Below, one piece after another: positions 9,501-17,734 of a DNA stretch of 59,120 nt. The position numbers were made by a program, and so were the translations under genes. Source of the DNA: an uncultured Treponema sp. Lineage in GTDB: Bacteria; Spirochaetota; Spirochaetia; Treponematales; Treponemataceae. Location: assembly GCA_937902125.1 (NCBI GenBank), contig CALDIB010000053.1, positions 1-59,120 of the forward strand, read 5' to 3'. Position 1 is the first letter of the stretch. Each line of letters starts with the position of its first letter. The notes under the pieces were generated by a model. The model did not search any database, was not told the origin of the DNA, and saw only the letters and a program-made list of their open reading frames with translations.

Positions 9501-12500
9501 TTTAACAGGCTCGGCATCCGGTTATTATGTCTTCGATAGGGAAAAGGACGGGTATCCTTCAGCCGAGGATTTGGAAAATTGGCGGTTCAGGTGCAGGGCG
9601 GTTTCATACTACGACTTGCGTTCCGCATGGAAAGAATGCTCTGTGACGACTTCTTTTTACGGCACTTGGTTTCCGACTTTGACGAGCGCCACAGCCAAGG
9701 CGACAAGAGGAAGGGTGACTTTTAATTGGAGTTGCGGCGACTGTTTTGGATCTTTAGTCCATTCCGTTTGGTTGAACGGCGTGAAAATTTCAGGCGACTT
9801 GTCCGCGCGGCAATTCATTTGGATTTTTCCTGACTACAAGGAACGGTCTGACTTTGAAGGCCTGAAATTCGAGATAAGGACTGCAAGTGAGTCCGGAGAA
9901 ATCGCGAAAATTGTTCCTTCATGGGACTTGTCTGAATACGGAACATACATAATACTGCCGCCTACGGTTGCAGCCTCTGCCGAAAAAAACGGCGTGACAG
10001 TTTCTTGGGAGGAAAAGGGAGAGCACTACCTGGACTCAACATACGATGTGTACTTGGGCGATGCGAAGGTTCTTGACGGAATCAGCGCAACGGACGCTCT
10101 GCTTCCATATTCGTCAAGACTTACCGTCGCGCAAGCCGCCTCCCTCACGGTCAAAGTTGTGGCTAGAACCGCAGCCAACTCCGCAGAGGCGGCTTGCGCC
10201 GTCTTGACCGACAGCTACAAGGGCTGGATTCCGGAGATTCCTATTATGCGAATTTGGGGTTACGGAAGAAGCGTGACCGTCTTTTGGAGCGAACAGGACA
10301 TTTGGGGAGGACAAGGATGCGAGATACAGGTTGCCAAGGCATACAAAGTCGAGAACGGCAAGAAATCCGTCATAAGCGACGAAGACGAGCTTGAGTGGTT
10401 CGCCCCGCTTCTTGCAGGAAACCCCTATTCAGACCTCGACGCATTCAAAAAAGGAGACGCTGGCGGATGGCTTTCGGTAGCCGGAACGCAGGCTTCTTTT
10501 TCACTCCCGCTTTACGGCCAGCCTAACGAAAGCGAGGCCACGCAATACGCCTACAGAATTAGAGCCTTCACAGATGAGGACGGAATTCGTGAGCGCTCGG
10601 CGTGGACAAGCCCTGCGTATTTCACCGCCGCGCCGCTAACGGCGGCCGATATGGTTGGCGCGTGGAAACTGAACGACAAAGGCGAACGCGTAAAGGTTGA
10701 CGGAGCGCTTGGAGCCGCGCAGATATTCGTGGAGGAACTTTCAGCGATAAGCGCGAACCTCGGAGTGGTGACAGACGGAGGCCTCGCAGGGAACGCCTAC
10801 AACTATTGGGCCGTAAGCGACACGGTTCTTAAAGACGGAACGATTCTTCCAAGAGGCAGTTTTAGGGTTGGCGGTCCGAACCAATACATAAAAGTTGATC
10901 CGATATTCGAAGACGGCGAGCCGACAGGAAGATACAACATAGAATTCGTAGTGGGATCTTTCTCCGTCAACGCTGAAGGGGACATAGGAGTTTCCGGAAG
11001 GGTCTTTACCGTCAGGGATTCGAAGGGAAACACAGTCTTTCAGTCCGGGCCGGGCGGAACGCTTGCAAGGGTGGCCCGCTCTGAATTCCAAAAAAAAGGG
11101 CTTTATGAGAAAACTGTCGGAAAATACTATATGGCGGAAGAATTGTCAAGCGATACAAACACCACCTTTTTTTCCGACACTTTTGTATACAAGGGAGAGG
11201 CAATGTGCCTGTTCGCAAGCACCAATAATTCCAACGATGAGCAACCAACAAGCAGTCTTATGTTGCTGTCTGAAAGTGGAAGTAAAAGCCTCGCTATTAA
11301 TAATGTAAACATTCCAGATTTTCCGAGTGAACTTAATCCGCAGCAAGTACAGTTTTATATTGCCTTATACACTGCGATATTTCCTTGCAGGCATGTCGTT
11401 ATGGACGGCGGCCTTGCGAGAAGCAAGATATGGACAATAGATTTGGACTCGGGAACGTTTAGTTTCGACATAACTTTTTTTCTAAACATCGGGGTGCCAG
11501 TCAATGAAAATTCTCAACTGTGTTTTGAAAATTCAACTTTTGTTGCCGTAGCCTGTGGCAACGAAAAACAAGGAAGCGGATATGTGAAGAAACAAGGTGT
11601 GGTAGTTTTTAATTATGAAGGACAAACCATACTTTCGTTTGACTCCAGCCTTTCGGCGAGCGGTCCAAGCGATGCGAGTTGGCCAAGCCCTTGTTTCTAC
11701 GGAGAGAGCGGAGGCTACGCTTATTTGGTATGCCAAAGGCAGTTCTTCATTGTATACAGAATAAGTCTTTCCGATTTTTCCGTCCAGGTCTGCTTCGTAA
11801 GGGGCAATGTGACAAAGACTGAGCCCATTCCAAAAACAACAAATATCGCGCCGCTTATGTTTAAGAACGGACACTTGATATGTTCCAAGTCGATGGCCGT
11901 TGACTGCGTTTTGGGCGACGGCTATCAGACGCGGTCGCTCGAAGGATATCTTGCGGTTCCTATCGAAATCGCTCCGTGGTCTCCGTCCGATTCTACAGGC
12001 TCAGTGGACGGCTGCTCGACATACGCCAAAGCCGTTGTGTTTGAAAGTAAAAATATTGACTCCTGCATGAGCTTGGGGCTTTTTTCAAATGAAAGCCTTC
12101 TGGTCTATAAATCCAGAAATAGTGTGAATGATTGGAATGAAACAATGAAGACCGAAACGTTCATCAGGAAATTTGATTTTGGGGTGGATAAAACAAGAGT
12201 GTCTGAAATGCTTGACTTGTCCGAAGGCGTTTCAGACACTCTCTTGAAGGCAGAGGCAAATGGTTTTCCATTCGGGGCTTGCGGATTTTTTGGAGCGTTT
12301 TCAAAGCCGATTTCAAGCAAGTTCTTTGCGGGAAGATCCTTCTACGAAGAGGAGATATTTGACTACCAATACAATTTTCCAAATTTCGTTCTAAAATTCT
12401 GCCGCGTGGTAGAGGCCGAGTGGGAGCGGCCCTTGTCCGACGAGCTGCGCCAGGCGGGAGTCGGATTCACGGAAGTGTCGCGCAACAACATAAGCGGAGA

Positions 12501-13191
12501 ACTTGCTTACTACATAAGCGATGAAGGAATGCTCGGAGGAAAGCGGGCAAAAATCATTTTTGACGCTGAAGGAAATCTCATCGCGCAAAAAGGAGAAAGA
12601 GGATACAAAGGCGACACTGGCGAGCGCGGAAAGAGCGCATTCGAGCTTGCCGTAGACTCTGGCTTTGCCGGAACGAAAGAGGAATGGTTGGATTCGCTGA
12701 AAGGTCCCAAGGGAGACTCGCTCGTGTTTGGCAGCATAACCGCGTCTGTAGACGGAACGTCAGGATCGCCGAATGTCATTGTCGAAACAACTGGAACCGG
12801 CGCGAAAAAAGATGTTGAGTTTAAATTTAACGGACTGAAAGGCGCTAAGGGAGACACTGGTGATTCTGGGCCAGAAGGAAAAAGCGCCTACGAGTTGGCT
12901 GTCGCCGCAGGTTTTTCGGGAAGTCAAGAGGAATGGTTTGAGTCGCTTAAAGGCGAGCGGGGAATTCAAGGTGAAAAGGGCGATACAGGACACGATGGAC
13001 AGGACGGCGTGTCAATAGCTCGAGTCGAGCAAACAGTTGAGAGCCTTGAGAATGGTGGCGAAAATGTGATGACCGTTTATGACAGCGAAGGAAATGCGAT
13101 AGGCGCGTTCAGCGTAAGAAATGGACTTTCGTCATCCTTTAAACTCTCGTCAAGCCCGGGCACCAAGCCCGGCGACATTTGGATGGACTAG
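6451..13191 (+). CDS. Tail tip / host-specificity protein, gpI-gpJ fusion with collagen-like C-terminus
   Basis: This 2246-aa protein is the central tail-tip and receptor-contact protein. Residues 1-135 resemble lambda gpI: a small globular segment and then a long Gly/Ala hydrophobic hairpin (~88-128). From ~140 a TipJ/gpJ core follows, with 'RPYGTIPVVFGRHLL' near residue 155 and a Phage-tail_3 region near 590-660. Residues ~850-1400 look like serial fibronectin-III-type modules. Residues ~1550-1980 are a beta-rich, Cys-containing region. From ~2044 to 2190 there are short Gly-X-Y collagen-like runs separated by two copies of a 'KSAYELAVAAGFSG' type motif. GAGGGG at 6440-6445 supports start 6451 despite the 50-nt overlap with the peptidase gene. 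Confidence 0.85.
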   Translation: MPLKLRTQIHPFSEKYEDSTVERDSIRNIFKNLNANANIENAVILVEDEPIRGDWDRIPEDGSRVYIRIMPEGDTPKEAGINKIGFGGFAAALGLMLMFTPAAGLGVAMIGVGMAVAFTGFLLVNMSFDVPTVKNRERPKQDPSLRGGSNQARPYGTIPVVFGRHLLSPDYAASPYTHVSSNDNAQYLRQLFCLGYDDQEVELDSLKIGDTKIKDFNSDGKNLVKTEILRNGTQSSFFTKVVKEEQVNSILKNKSDSGASGAIVRTTAANCRSIEVDIFFPTGLFQYSDKGVLQYLNCEVSAWYKPAGAEDSAYTKFAGWNLNRKDTKTIRKSARSPNLEIGAYTVRIVRETGDRNDTKQTDQVYVGSIRSITMDAPVKAERAKNLLFIATQTKASDMAQGVIDKLNCVVQSKIPDYSGNGSGPEAWTPALTANPASCVLYCLRGKINVEPVPDDAINWESFEYWWNFCEREKFYFNAVLTETRTISDLISMIAQVGRASVIKSDGIFSVVIDELKTVPVQLFTPRNSIDFSEQLIMSEVPDQIDYSFIDEEGGWAQNTRSVYNTASGNFDEANPPKTPRQESSVWGITNAKQIFRFARYQQAVSKYRRSVYSIKTDIEFIMCQKGDLIEYSGDTAMTGTAYGRVKELILEDGKIAGIVSDTLLEFGEGDYGMRIRDPNAGITTVAVRNEETSDFFCLFQTPIEKGVAEGDLFTLGLRNKMTKELVVIEVVPDDNLTAEIKCVDLAPEIFKVDDPNYVIPPFESKLTVGGLVDNGYEDIKLWNTYRTYCDYEEEPQKPKGDGSDNGWHRIHTVESRWESHKTARNIFEGEWSAPLPTVEQVENKLSKIPAADTTPPSVPEIRDVAITKLGDADITFSPSTDLESGVAEYNVWIRKKKGSDFDVRWQVAGKIPHDENADGFHFLCKTSDKFESYLCAISAIDKNFNESAKCESVEFLSEVTAVPAVPGTVRASAERDFVSLEAERVEGSDLAYTGRTYEWQLSKDGGETWSGSLSLGNLTGSASGYYVFDREKDGYPSAEDLENWRFRCRAVSYYDLRSAWKECSVTTSFYGTWFPTLTSATAKATRGRVTFNWSCGDCFGSLVHSVWLNGVKISGDLSARQFIWIFPDYKERSDFEGLKFEIRTASESGEIAKIVPSWDLSEYGTYIILPPTVAASAEKNGVTVSWEEKGEHYLDSTYDVYLGDAKVLDGISATDALLPYSSRLTVAQAASLTVKVVARTAANSAEAACAVLTDSYKGWIPEIPIMRIWGYGRSVTVFWSEQDIWGGQGCEIQVAKAYKVENGKKSVISDEDELEWFAPLLAGNPYSDLDAFKKGDAGGWLSVAGTQASFSLPLYGQPNESEATQYAYRIRAFTDEDGIRERSAWTSPAYFTAAPLTAADMVGAWKLNDKGERVKVDGALGAAQIFVEELSAISANLGVVTDGGLAGNAYNYWAVSDTVLKDGTILPRGSFRVGGPNQYIKVDPIFEDGEPTGRYNIEFVVGSFSVNAEGDIGVSGRVFTVRDSKGNTVFQSGPGGTLARVARSEFQKKGLYEKTVGKYYMAEELSSDTNTTFFSDTFVYKGEAMCLFASTNNSNDEQPTSSLMLLSESGSKSLAINNVNIPDFPSELNPQQVQFYIALYTAIFPCRHVVMDGGLARSKIWTIDLDSGTFSFDITFFLNIGVPVNENSQLCFENSTFVAVACGNEKQGSGYVKKQGVVVFNYEGQTILSFDSSLSASGPSDASWPSPCFYGESGGYAYLVCQRQFFIVYRISLSDFSVQVCFVRGNVTKTEPIPKTTNIAPLMFKNGHLICSKSMAVDCVLGDGYQTRSLEGYLAVPIEIAPWSPSDSTGSVDGCSTYAKAVVFESKNIDSCMSLGLFSNESLLVYKSRNSVNDWNETMKTETFIRKFDFGVDKTRVSEMLDLSEGVSDTLLKAEANGFPFGACGFFGAFSKPISSKFFAGRSFYEEEIFDYQYNFPNFVLKFCRVVEAEWERPLSDELRQAGVGFTEVSRNNISGELAYYISDEGMLGGKRAKIIFDAEGNLIAQKGERGYKGDTGERGKSAFELAVDSGFAGTKEEWLDSLKGPKGDSLVFGSITASVDGTSGSPNVIVETTGTGAKKDVEFKFNGLKGAKGDTGDSGPEGKSAYELAVAAGFSGSQEEWFESLKGERGIQGEKGDTGHDGQDGVSIARVEQTVESLENGGENVMTVYDSEGNAIGAFSVRNGLSSSFKLSSSPGTKPGDIWMD

Positions 13192-14142
13192 ATGAAATCG
13201 GAACGCAAACTGCATTTCATAAATTCGCTGGGAGTCCAAGTTGACATTCCTCTGTACGACGACAAGACAGAGGCGCTTTCAAACGACGAAACGGGTGGAC
13301 AGGCCTTCGCTGTGTTCGACGGCGAAAAGCCGCTCTACGCGCCCACCAACAACAAAATCGACGTTCCCGACCAGTCTGCCCTGCATTTCATCGATAAGGA
13401 TGGAAAACTCCGCCATGTCCATTCAAGAATCGGAGAGCTCACGCTTGTCTGCTACGCTACATTGACTAACAGTTTTAGTGACATTGAGATTGACTTCCCA
13501 TACGGCGGGAAGATAGTGGCTCGCGCCTCGAATGGAAGCCCGCAATATCGTTCGTCCTCCACAAGGGCTTATGGAGGCTCGTCAGGTTTTGGATGGAGGA
13601 TTAAAGTGTCGTCCGGGCTTGCCCGCGCGGTTTTATTCGCTCCTTCCGGCGCCGGAGCGGGAGGAAACGGCGAAACAAAAGGGTATCCTTACGATGTAAA
13701 CCGCTATTGGGCTCCCGTTGGCAAAGGAAGCGAGCTTTGCCTCAATTTCTTCAGGGGAACTCTCTCCATAAGCGGCGAGTGCGGACAAAATGGCGGCGGA
13801 AACTTTGTTTTTCACGCCAACCCATACGGCAACGACGGAGGACGCGGCGGAAATTCATGGCCGAACAGTTCTTCTCAAGCCGCGCCGCATAGAGGTGGAA
13901 ACGGAGTCGGCGGTTCCGATCGCGGTTACCAAGGCGCGTATGGTTACGTAACAACTGAGTGGGGCGGCAACGGCGGAGTCGGCGGTTATGGATGCGAGAA
14001 TGTTGTTGGAGAAGTTAATGGCAGTCCGCTTCCAGCCGGCTTTGCAGAGTTTGCGCTTGGGGAAATCGAGTTCGCCGCGACGCTTAACGACTCCTCTCAG
14101 TCAGCCCACTCAGTTGAAATATGGCGATGGGAATATGTTTAG
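13192..14142 (+). CDS. Glycine-rich tail fibre/adhesin-like protein
   Basis: This 316-aa protein starts at ATG 13192, immediately after the tip-protein stop. Residues 1-80 are a mixed-charge connecting domain ('LHFIDKDGKLRHVHSR'). Residues ~120-275 are strongly Gly/Asn/Ser rich, with runs such as 'GNGGVGGYGCE', and end in a short beta segment. Glycine-rich stacks of this sort occur in phage distal adhesins, but no specific family is recognised. The position after the tip gene suggests a receptor-binding component or a fibre attached to the tip. Confidence 0.55.
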   Translation: MKSERKLHFINSLGVQVDIPLYDDKTEALSNDETGGQAFAVFDGEKPLYAPTNNKIDVPDQSALHFIDKDGKLRHVHSRIGELTLVCYATLTNSFSDIEIDFPYGGKIVARASNGSPQYRSSSTRAYGGSSGFGWRIKVSSGLARAVLFAPSGAGAGGNGETKGYPYDVNRYWAPVGKGSELCLNFFRGTLSISGECGQNGGGNFVFHANPYGNDGGRGGNSWPNSSSQAAPHRGGNGVGGSDRGYQGAYGYVTTEWGGNGGVGGYGCENVVGEVNGSPLPAGFAEFALGEIEFAATLNDSSQSAHSVEIWRWEYV

Positions 14143-14151
14143 GGGAAAACT

Positions 14152-16302
14152 ATGCTTTTATTGGACAAACACGGATTTATAATCGGCTTTAACGGAAAGC
14201 CGGAGACAAAGCCCGCGCCATTTCCAATCGACGGAGCGAGGTGGAACGGCAAGAATTGGGAGTATCCGCCGATGGACGAAAATCTTGTCGCGGAAATGGA
14301 AGTTCCGCCTTTGTTTGGCAAGGAACGGTTGAAGTCATTCACCTTGCTTGTCAAGATCCAAGAGATTGTGAGCCCTCAGTGCGGAAAACAAACAAAGAAA
14401 AAATCTGACAAGATAAGCGTTCTTATTCCGTCTTATAAAAAAGAAAAATGGGTCTCGCAATCCATTCAAAGCGCTTTGGTTCAAACGCTTTCTCCTTTTA
14501 AGGTCATAGTTTTGGCTATGACCGACAGCGATTATTTCGCCGCGTCCGCAGTTGAATCCCCTTTGGTTGAAGTTGTGAAAAGCGAACGGCTCAATGCTAG
14601 CGCGGCGCGAAACAGGCTTGTGGAACTATGTCCTACAGAATACTTTGTTCTTTTGGACGCGGATGACCTTCTTTCGGACAACTTCTTGGAAACTGTGTTC
14701 AAGGCGAAAGCCTCGGTGGTCGGAGTTCCCGTCAAAGAAGGCGTTCCTTTGGTTTCGTCAAGATATTTGGCTGCTTGCGCAAATTTGACAGTCCTGCTCC
14801 ATAAGGAAGTGTGGAACGAAGTCGGCGGCTTGCGCGAAGATTTGTCAGACGGAGGCGAAGACTGCTATTTTTTGAACGAAGTGTTCCGCCAAAAAAAATG
14901 GCTCGTCGACTTTTCGCTTTCGGCCTGGTATGACTACCGGCGCGTGGACGCTGACAGTTTGGTCAATAAGAATGGCTCCATTCCGTATTTGCTATCAGTC
15001 GAAAAAGAAATTTTCCTTCACAAAGATTGGTATCAAAAACTGTTGTCCGAAACCTGCTCGCTCGAACGGTTCTCTGTGTCAGCCGCTCTTGATGATTTTC
15101 TTGAAAAATACGGCGTCGGAAATGAAAGCGGCGTTCCTGTAGAGGTGGAATTTAAGGAATTGGATTCCGACAACGCGGAGCGGATTGCCTTTGCGGAACG
15201 ATGGAACAAAGCCCGCCGCTTATTCGGGGAGTCACGGATCAGAGACACTGACTGCGTTTGCCAGGACTTAAGCCGTCCGTTTCTTTTCGGGAGAAGATTC
15301 GATCTATTTGTTTTTGCCCGGCCATCTCTTGACTGGGTGGGCATGAAAAACGTTGCTGGAATGGACGAAAATTCTTGCTATGTAAACAATCTGGAAGTGG
15401 ATTTGTCCCTTCCTACAGAGGAACTACTGAAACGCTTTTGTGTTTGCTTTGCAGAACAAAATCCAATCGCGCCAAGTTTGGAAACTACGGAAGGTTTGGA
15501 AAAGCGGATTTCGGAGTTGAGGAATGCGGCGAAGGAGATAAAACAAGGCGCGCCAAGCGATGAAAGAGAAAACATTTACACATTGGCTTTTTTTTCTAAC
15601 TGCGACAAAAATTGTTTTTACTGCCTTCAAAAAACGCTCGAAACAAACATTGGCGAGGACTCTTTGTATGAAAACTTTCTTATAGCAATGGACAAACTGG
15701 AGAGCCTTCACGGAAAATGCTGGCGCGTTCAACTTTCTGGCGGCGAGTTGACGCTTTGCTCGGACGCTTTCGCGCGAAAGATTATGAATAGGCTGGACGG
15801 CTACCGCGTCCAACTTTTGACAAACGGCAACAAGTATTTAAAAAGTCCGTTTTACGACTATCCAAACCTCTCTGCTTATGTTCATTTAACCGAACCGCCA
15901 TTTGACGACAGTTTCTTGCGCGACTACGATACGGCTTGCGTGGTGGCGAACAAGCGGGACTTGCCCGAAATCATAAAATCTGTCAAAGCCGGAAGATTGC
16001 GGCGGACTTGCCACATTCCTTCTTATTCCGGCGCGGACAAAGGGCTTTCGCTTTCCGATGTTGACCTAGCCGAATTGAACGCGGCGCTGGCGGAACGAGG
16101 AATTGTTCGCCCATCGCCGAAAAAAGGAAATCTTGCAGACTGTATGCGAAAGACATACATATTTCGCCAAGTCAATTTATGGAATATGACAGTCTATCCT
16201 TGCTGCGGATTCAGCGAGCCGCCGATTCCGCTTTCAGAATGGAATTTGCAGAACCCCAGCGGAAAAGTTTGCGAAAACTGTCCGAAACTTTCGTATGACT
16301 GA
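14152..16302 (+). CDS. Family-2 glycosyltransferase / radical SAM fusion protein
   Basis: This 716-aa protein follows AGGGGAAAAC. Residues 1-80 form a short domain of unknown type ('ARWNGKNWEYPP') like those at tail-fibre-associated proteins. Residues ~83-300 are a GT-A glycosyltransferase: 'ISVLIPSYKKEKWVSQSI', then a D-A-D metal motif at 169-171, and 'DGGEDCYFLNE'. Residues ~478-716 are a radical SAM domain: a CX3CX2C cluster motif at C484, C488 and C491, then 'QLSGGELTL'. SPASM-like extra cysteines lie at 664, 684, 685, 707 and 710. No standard phage function explains this pair; glycan or peptide modification of the tail or host surface is the simplest inference. It ends the + strand module. 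Confidence 0.8.
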   Translation: MLLLDKHGFIIGFNGKPETKPAPFPIDGARWNGKNWEYPPMDENLVAEMEVPPLFGKERLKSFTLLVKIQEIVSPQCGKQTKKKSDKISVLIPSYKKEKWVSQSIQSALVQTLSPFKVIVLAMTDSDYFAASAVESPLVEVVKSERLNASAARNRLVELCPTEYFVLLDADDLLSDNFLETVFKAKASVVGVPVKEGVPLVSSRYLAACANLTVLLHKEVWNEVGGLREDLSDGGEDCYFLNEVFRQKKWLVDFSLSAWYDYRRVDADSLVNKNGSIPYLLSVEKEIFLHKDWYQKLLSETCSLERFSVSAALDDFLEKYGVGNESGVPVEVEFKELDSDNAERIAFAERWNKARRLFGESRIRDTDCVCQDLSRPFLFGRRFDLFVFARPSLDWVGMKNVAGMDENSCYVNNLEVDLSLPTEELLKRFCVCFAEQNPIAPSLETTEGLEKRISELRNAAKEIKQGAPSDERENIYTLAFFSNCDKNCFYCLQKTLETNIGEDSLYENFLIAMDKLESLHGKCWRVQLSGGELTLCSDAFARKIMNRLDGYRVQLLTNGNKYLKSPFYDYPNLSAYVHLTEPPFDDSFLRDYDTACVVANKRDLPEIIKSVKAGRLRRTCHIPSYSGADKGLSLSDVDLAELNAALAERGIVRPSPKKGNLADCMRKTYIFRQVNLWNMTVYPCCGFSEPPIPLSEWNLQNPSGKVCENCPKLSYD

Positions 16303-16379
16303 GTAGACAGGTGTAAAGATTTCATTCAAATTTCATCTAGTATAATTTATCACTTTTTATTATAATTTTTGTATCATTA
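16303..16379. other. AT-rich gap between convergent genes
   Basis: This 77-bp stretch is very AT-rich and lies between the end of the phage fusion gene and the end of the ParB-like gene, which converge on it. No convincing hairpin terminator is visible. It includes 'TATAAT'-like words on the + strand but nothing for them to drive. Confidence 0.4.
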
Positions 16380-16793
16380 TTACTTGCGCTTTACACTTCC
16401 GTCCAAGTTTCGCCTGTCAACTTGAAGATGAAGCGCGTATATGTGCGCCTCGTCGAACGAGTCGAATTTGTGCTCGAAATACGGAATGGCCTTTAGTCCC
16501 GCCATCTTCGCGGCCCGGACGCGCGTGTATCCGTCGATAAGGTAGAAATGTTCAACGCCGCCTTCGTCCTCCAAGAGCCACAAATGGACAGGCTGGCTTT
16601 CGTCGAACTTGTTGGCCTTCATGTTTTCGGCGATTCTTTCAAGCAAGTCCTCGTCAATCGCGTAAAGCTCCTTGAACTTTTCGTGCTCTTCGATTTTGTC
16701 AATCGAAATCATCTTTGAAAGCTTCAAGCCTTGGTTTTGAACAGGAAGGCTGGATTCGTTTGTCACTATGCTAAGTTTTTTCGCTTTTGCCAT
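16380..16793 (-). CDS. ParB N-terminal (ParB/Srx) domain protein, lacking helix-turn-helix
   Basis: This 137-aa protein has a ParB-type nucleotide-binding core. The 'MISIDKIEEHEKF' strand is followed by 'LLERIAENMKANKFDESQPV', and the 'LIDGYTRVRAAKMAG' segment stands where ParB has its GxxRxxA arginine motif. It ends shortly after 'ALHLQVDRRNLD', so the KorB-type helix-turn-helix and the dimerisation domain of full-length ParB (about 280 aa) are absent. It is the last gene of the ParA cassette, with its ribosome site (GGAGAT) in the end of the zinc-ribbon gene. It may be a partition partner, a CTP-binding switch or a regulator. Confidence 0.75.
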   Translation of the reverse strand: MAKAKKLSIVTNESSLPVQNQGLKLSKMISIDKIEEHEKFKELYAIDEDLLERIAENMKANKFDESQPVHLWLLEDEGGVEHFYLIDGYTRVRAAKMAGLKAIPYFEHKFDSFDEAHIYALHLQVDRRNLDGSVKRK

Positions 16794-16794
16794 T

Positions 16795-16920
16795 TTAATC
16801 TCCTAAACGTGAACCGCAATGGGTGCAAATAAAGTAACAAGTTCCATAGTCGTCGTAATGCTGGAAAGTCATCAACTTGCCGCAAGAAAAACAATACCTT
16901 GGTAAATCTTCATACTTCAT
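16795..16920 (-). CDS. 41-aa zinc-ribbon protein between parA and parB-like genes
   Basis: This short frame encodes 41 residues with two Cys pairs: C10-x2-C13 ('YCFSCG') and C32-x2-C35 ('ICTHCG'), plus C28, the classic zinc-ribbon spacing. The ATG at 16920 lies 2 nt after the parA stop and is preceded by GGAGA within the parA end. Its stop is 1 nt before the ParB-like start. The tight packing and clean motif make a real gene likely. Its job is unknown; a DNA-binding or adaptor protein of the partition cassette is plausible. Confidence 0.7.
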   Translation of the reverse strand: MKYEDLPRYCFSCGKLMTFQHYDDYGTCYFICTHCGSRLGD

Positions 16921-16922
16921 AA

Positions 16923-17714
16923 CTAAAACTTCTCCGCCCAATGCTCTGTGGTCTTTTCGCCGGTGAGCATGTCAACGAGCTTGTTGACTTCTTCGGCGAG
17001 CTTCTTCGCTGTCGTCGGATTTTTGGCCGTGACGCTCAAGCGTTCGTCCATCTGCGTGTATCGCGAAGCGGCTTCCGTTCGCGGAATGTAAATCTTAAGA
17101 ATGTTGCTGAAGTTTTTCTCAAAGAATTTTACGAACTGCGTTTGCGGAGCCGTTTCAAGGTTTGCGAATTTCTGCTGGAAATCCGAATAAAGCAAATACC
17201 ATTTTTCAAGCTGGCCGGGGCAATCGTCAACCAGCTGCTTTTCCAAAAATTTTGAGGTCGTGAAGTCGAAGCTTGAAAACTTGATAGGAGTTAGGATTAT
17301 GTCGGAGGCAAGCAAGGCGTTAATCACCAAGTTGTCGTAGGTGGGTGCGGTGTCAATTACGATGTAGTCGTATTTGTCGCCGACGCTTTTGATTGTTTTC
17401 TGAAGCTCGTTGTAGCCAATTCCGCGCAACTTGAAAATGTTCAAGTGACTTGGAATGATGTCAACTTTTTCGATTCTTGATTCGACGCTGTATCTTTCTA
17501 TGTTGTTGTGCGAAAGAGCCTCGAACACGTTCTTTTCTTCGATTGTTTCGATAATTTTCGGCAAGCCCTGCGTGTAAAACATCGTGCCCGAATTGTTTGT
17601 GTCCAAGTCGAAGAACAGAACCTTGTAACCTCTCGCCGCAAGATTGTTCGCGGTAAGAATCGCGTTGGTCGTCTTGCCAACGCCGCCCTTTAAGGAGGAA
17701 AACGTGATAACCAT
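16923..17714 (-). CDS. parA: ParA/Soj family partition ATPase
   Basis: This 263-aa ATPase has the deviant Walker A motif KGGVGKTT at residues 9-16, a 'VLFFDLDTNNSG' A' motif, and the Walker B 'YDYIVIDTAPTYDN'. There is no N-terminal helix-turn-helix, so it is the short ParA type, which relies on a partner for site recognition. It heads a three-gene - strand operon with the zinc-ribbon and ParB-like genes. A GAGG ribosome site precedes the ATG. A perfect inverted repeat directly upstream brackets a TATAAA -10-like sequence, suggesting autoregulation. Such cassettes stabilise plasmids and plasmid-like prophages; a chromosomal Soj/ParA role is less likely here because its partner lacks a DNA-binding domain. 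Confidence 0.85.
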   Translation of the reverse strand: MVITFSSLKGGVGKTTNAILTANNLAARGYKVLFFDLDTNNSGTMFYTQGLPKIIETIEEKNVFEALSHNNIERYSVESRIEKVDIIPSHLNIFKLRGIGYNELQKTIKSVGDKYDYIVIDTAPTYDNLVINALLASDIILTPIKFSSFDFTTSKFLEKQLVDDCPGQLEKWYLLYSDFQQKFANLETAPQTQFVKFFEKNFSNILKIYIPRTEAASRYTQMDERLSVTAKNPTTAKKLAEEVNKLVDMLTGEKTTEHWAEKF

Positions 17715-17734
17715 AAAATACCTCGGTTTTTAAG

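Noticed and set aside
9000..16302. Diversity-generating retroelement acting on the tail genes
   Set aside because: No reverse transcriptase gene, no template/variable repeat pair and no A-rich variable codon block were found within the window.
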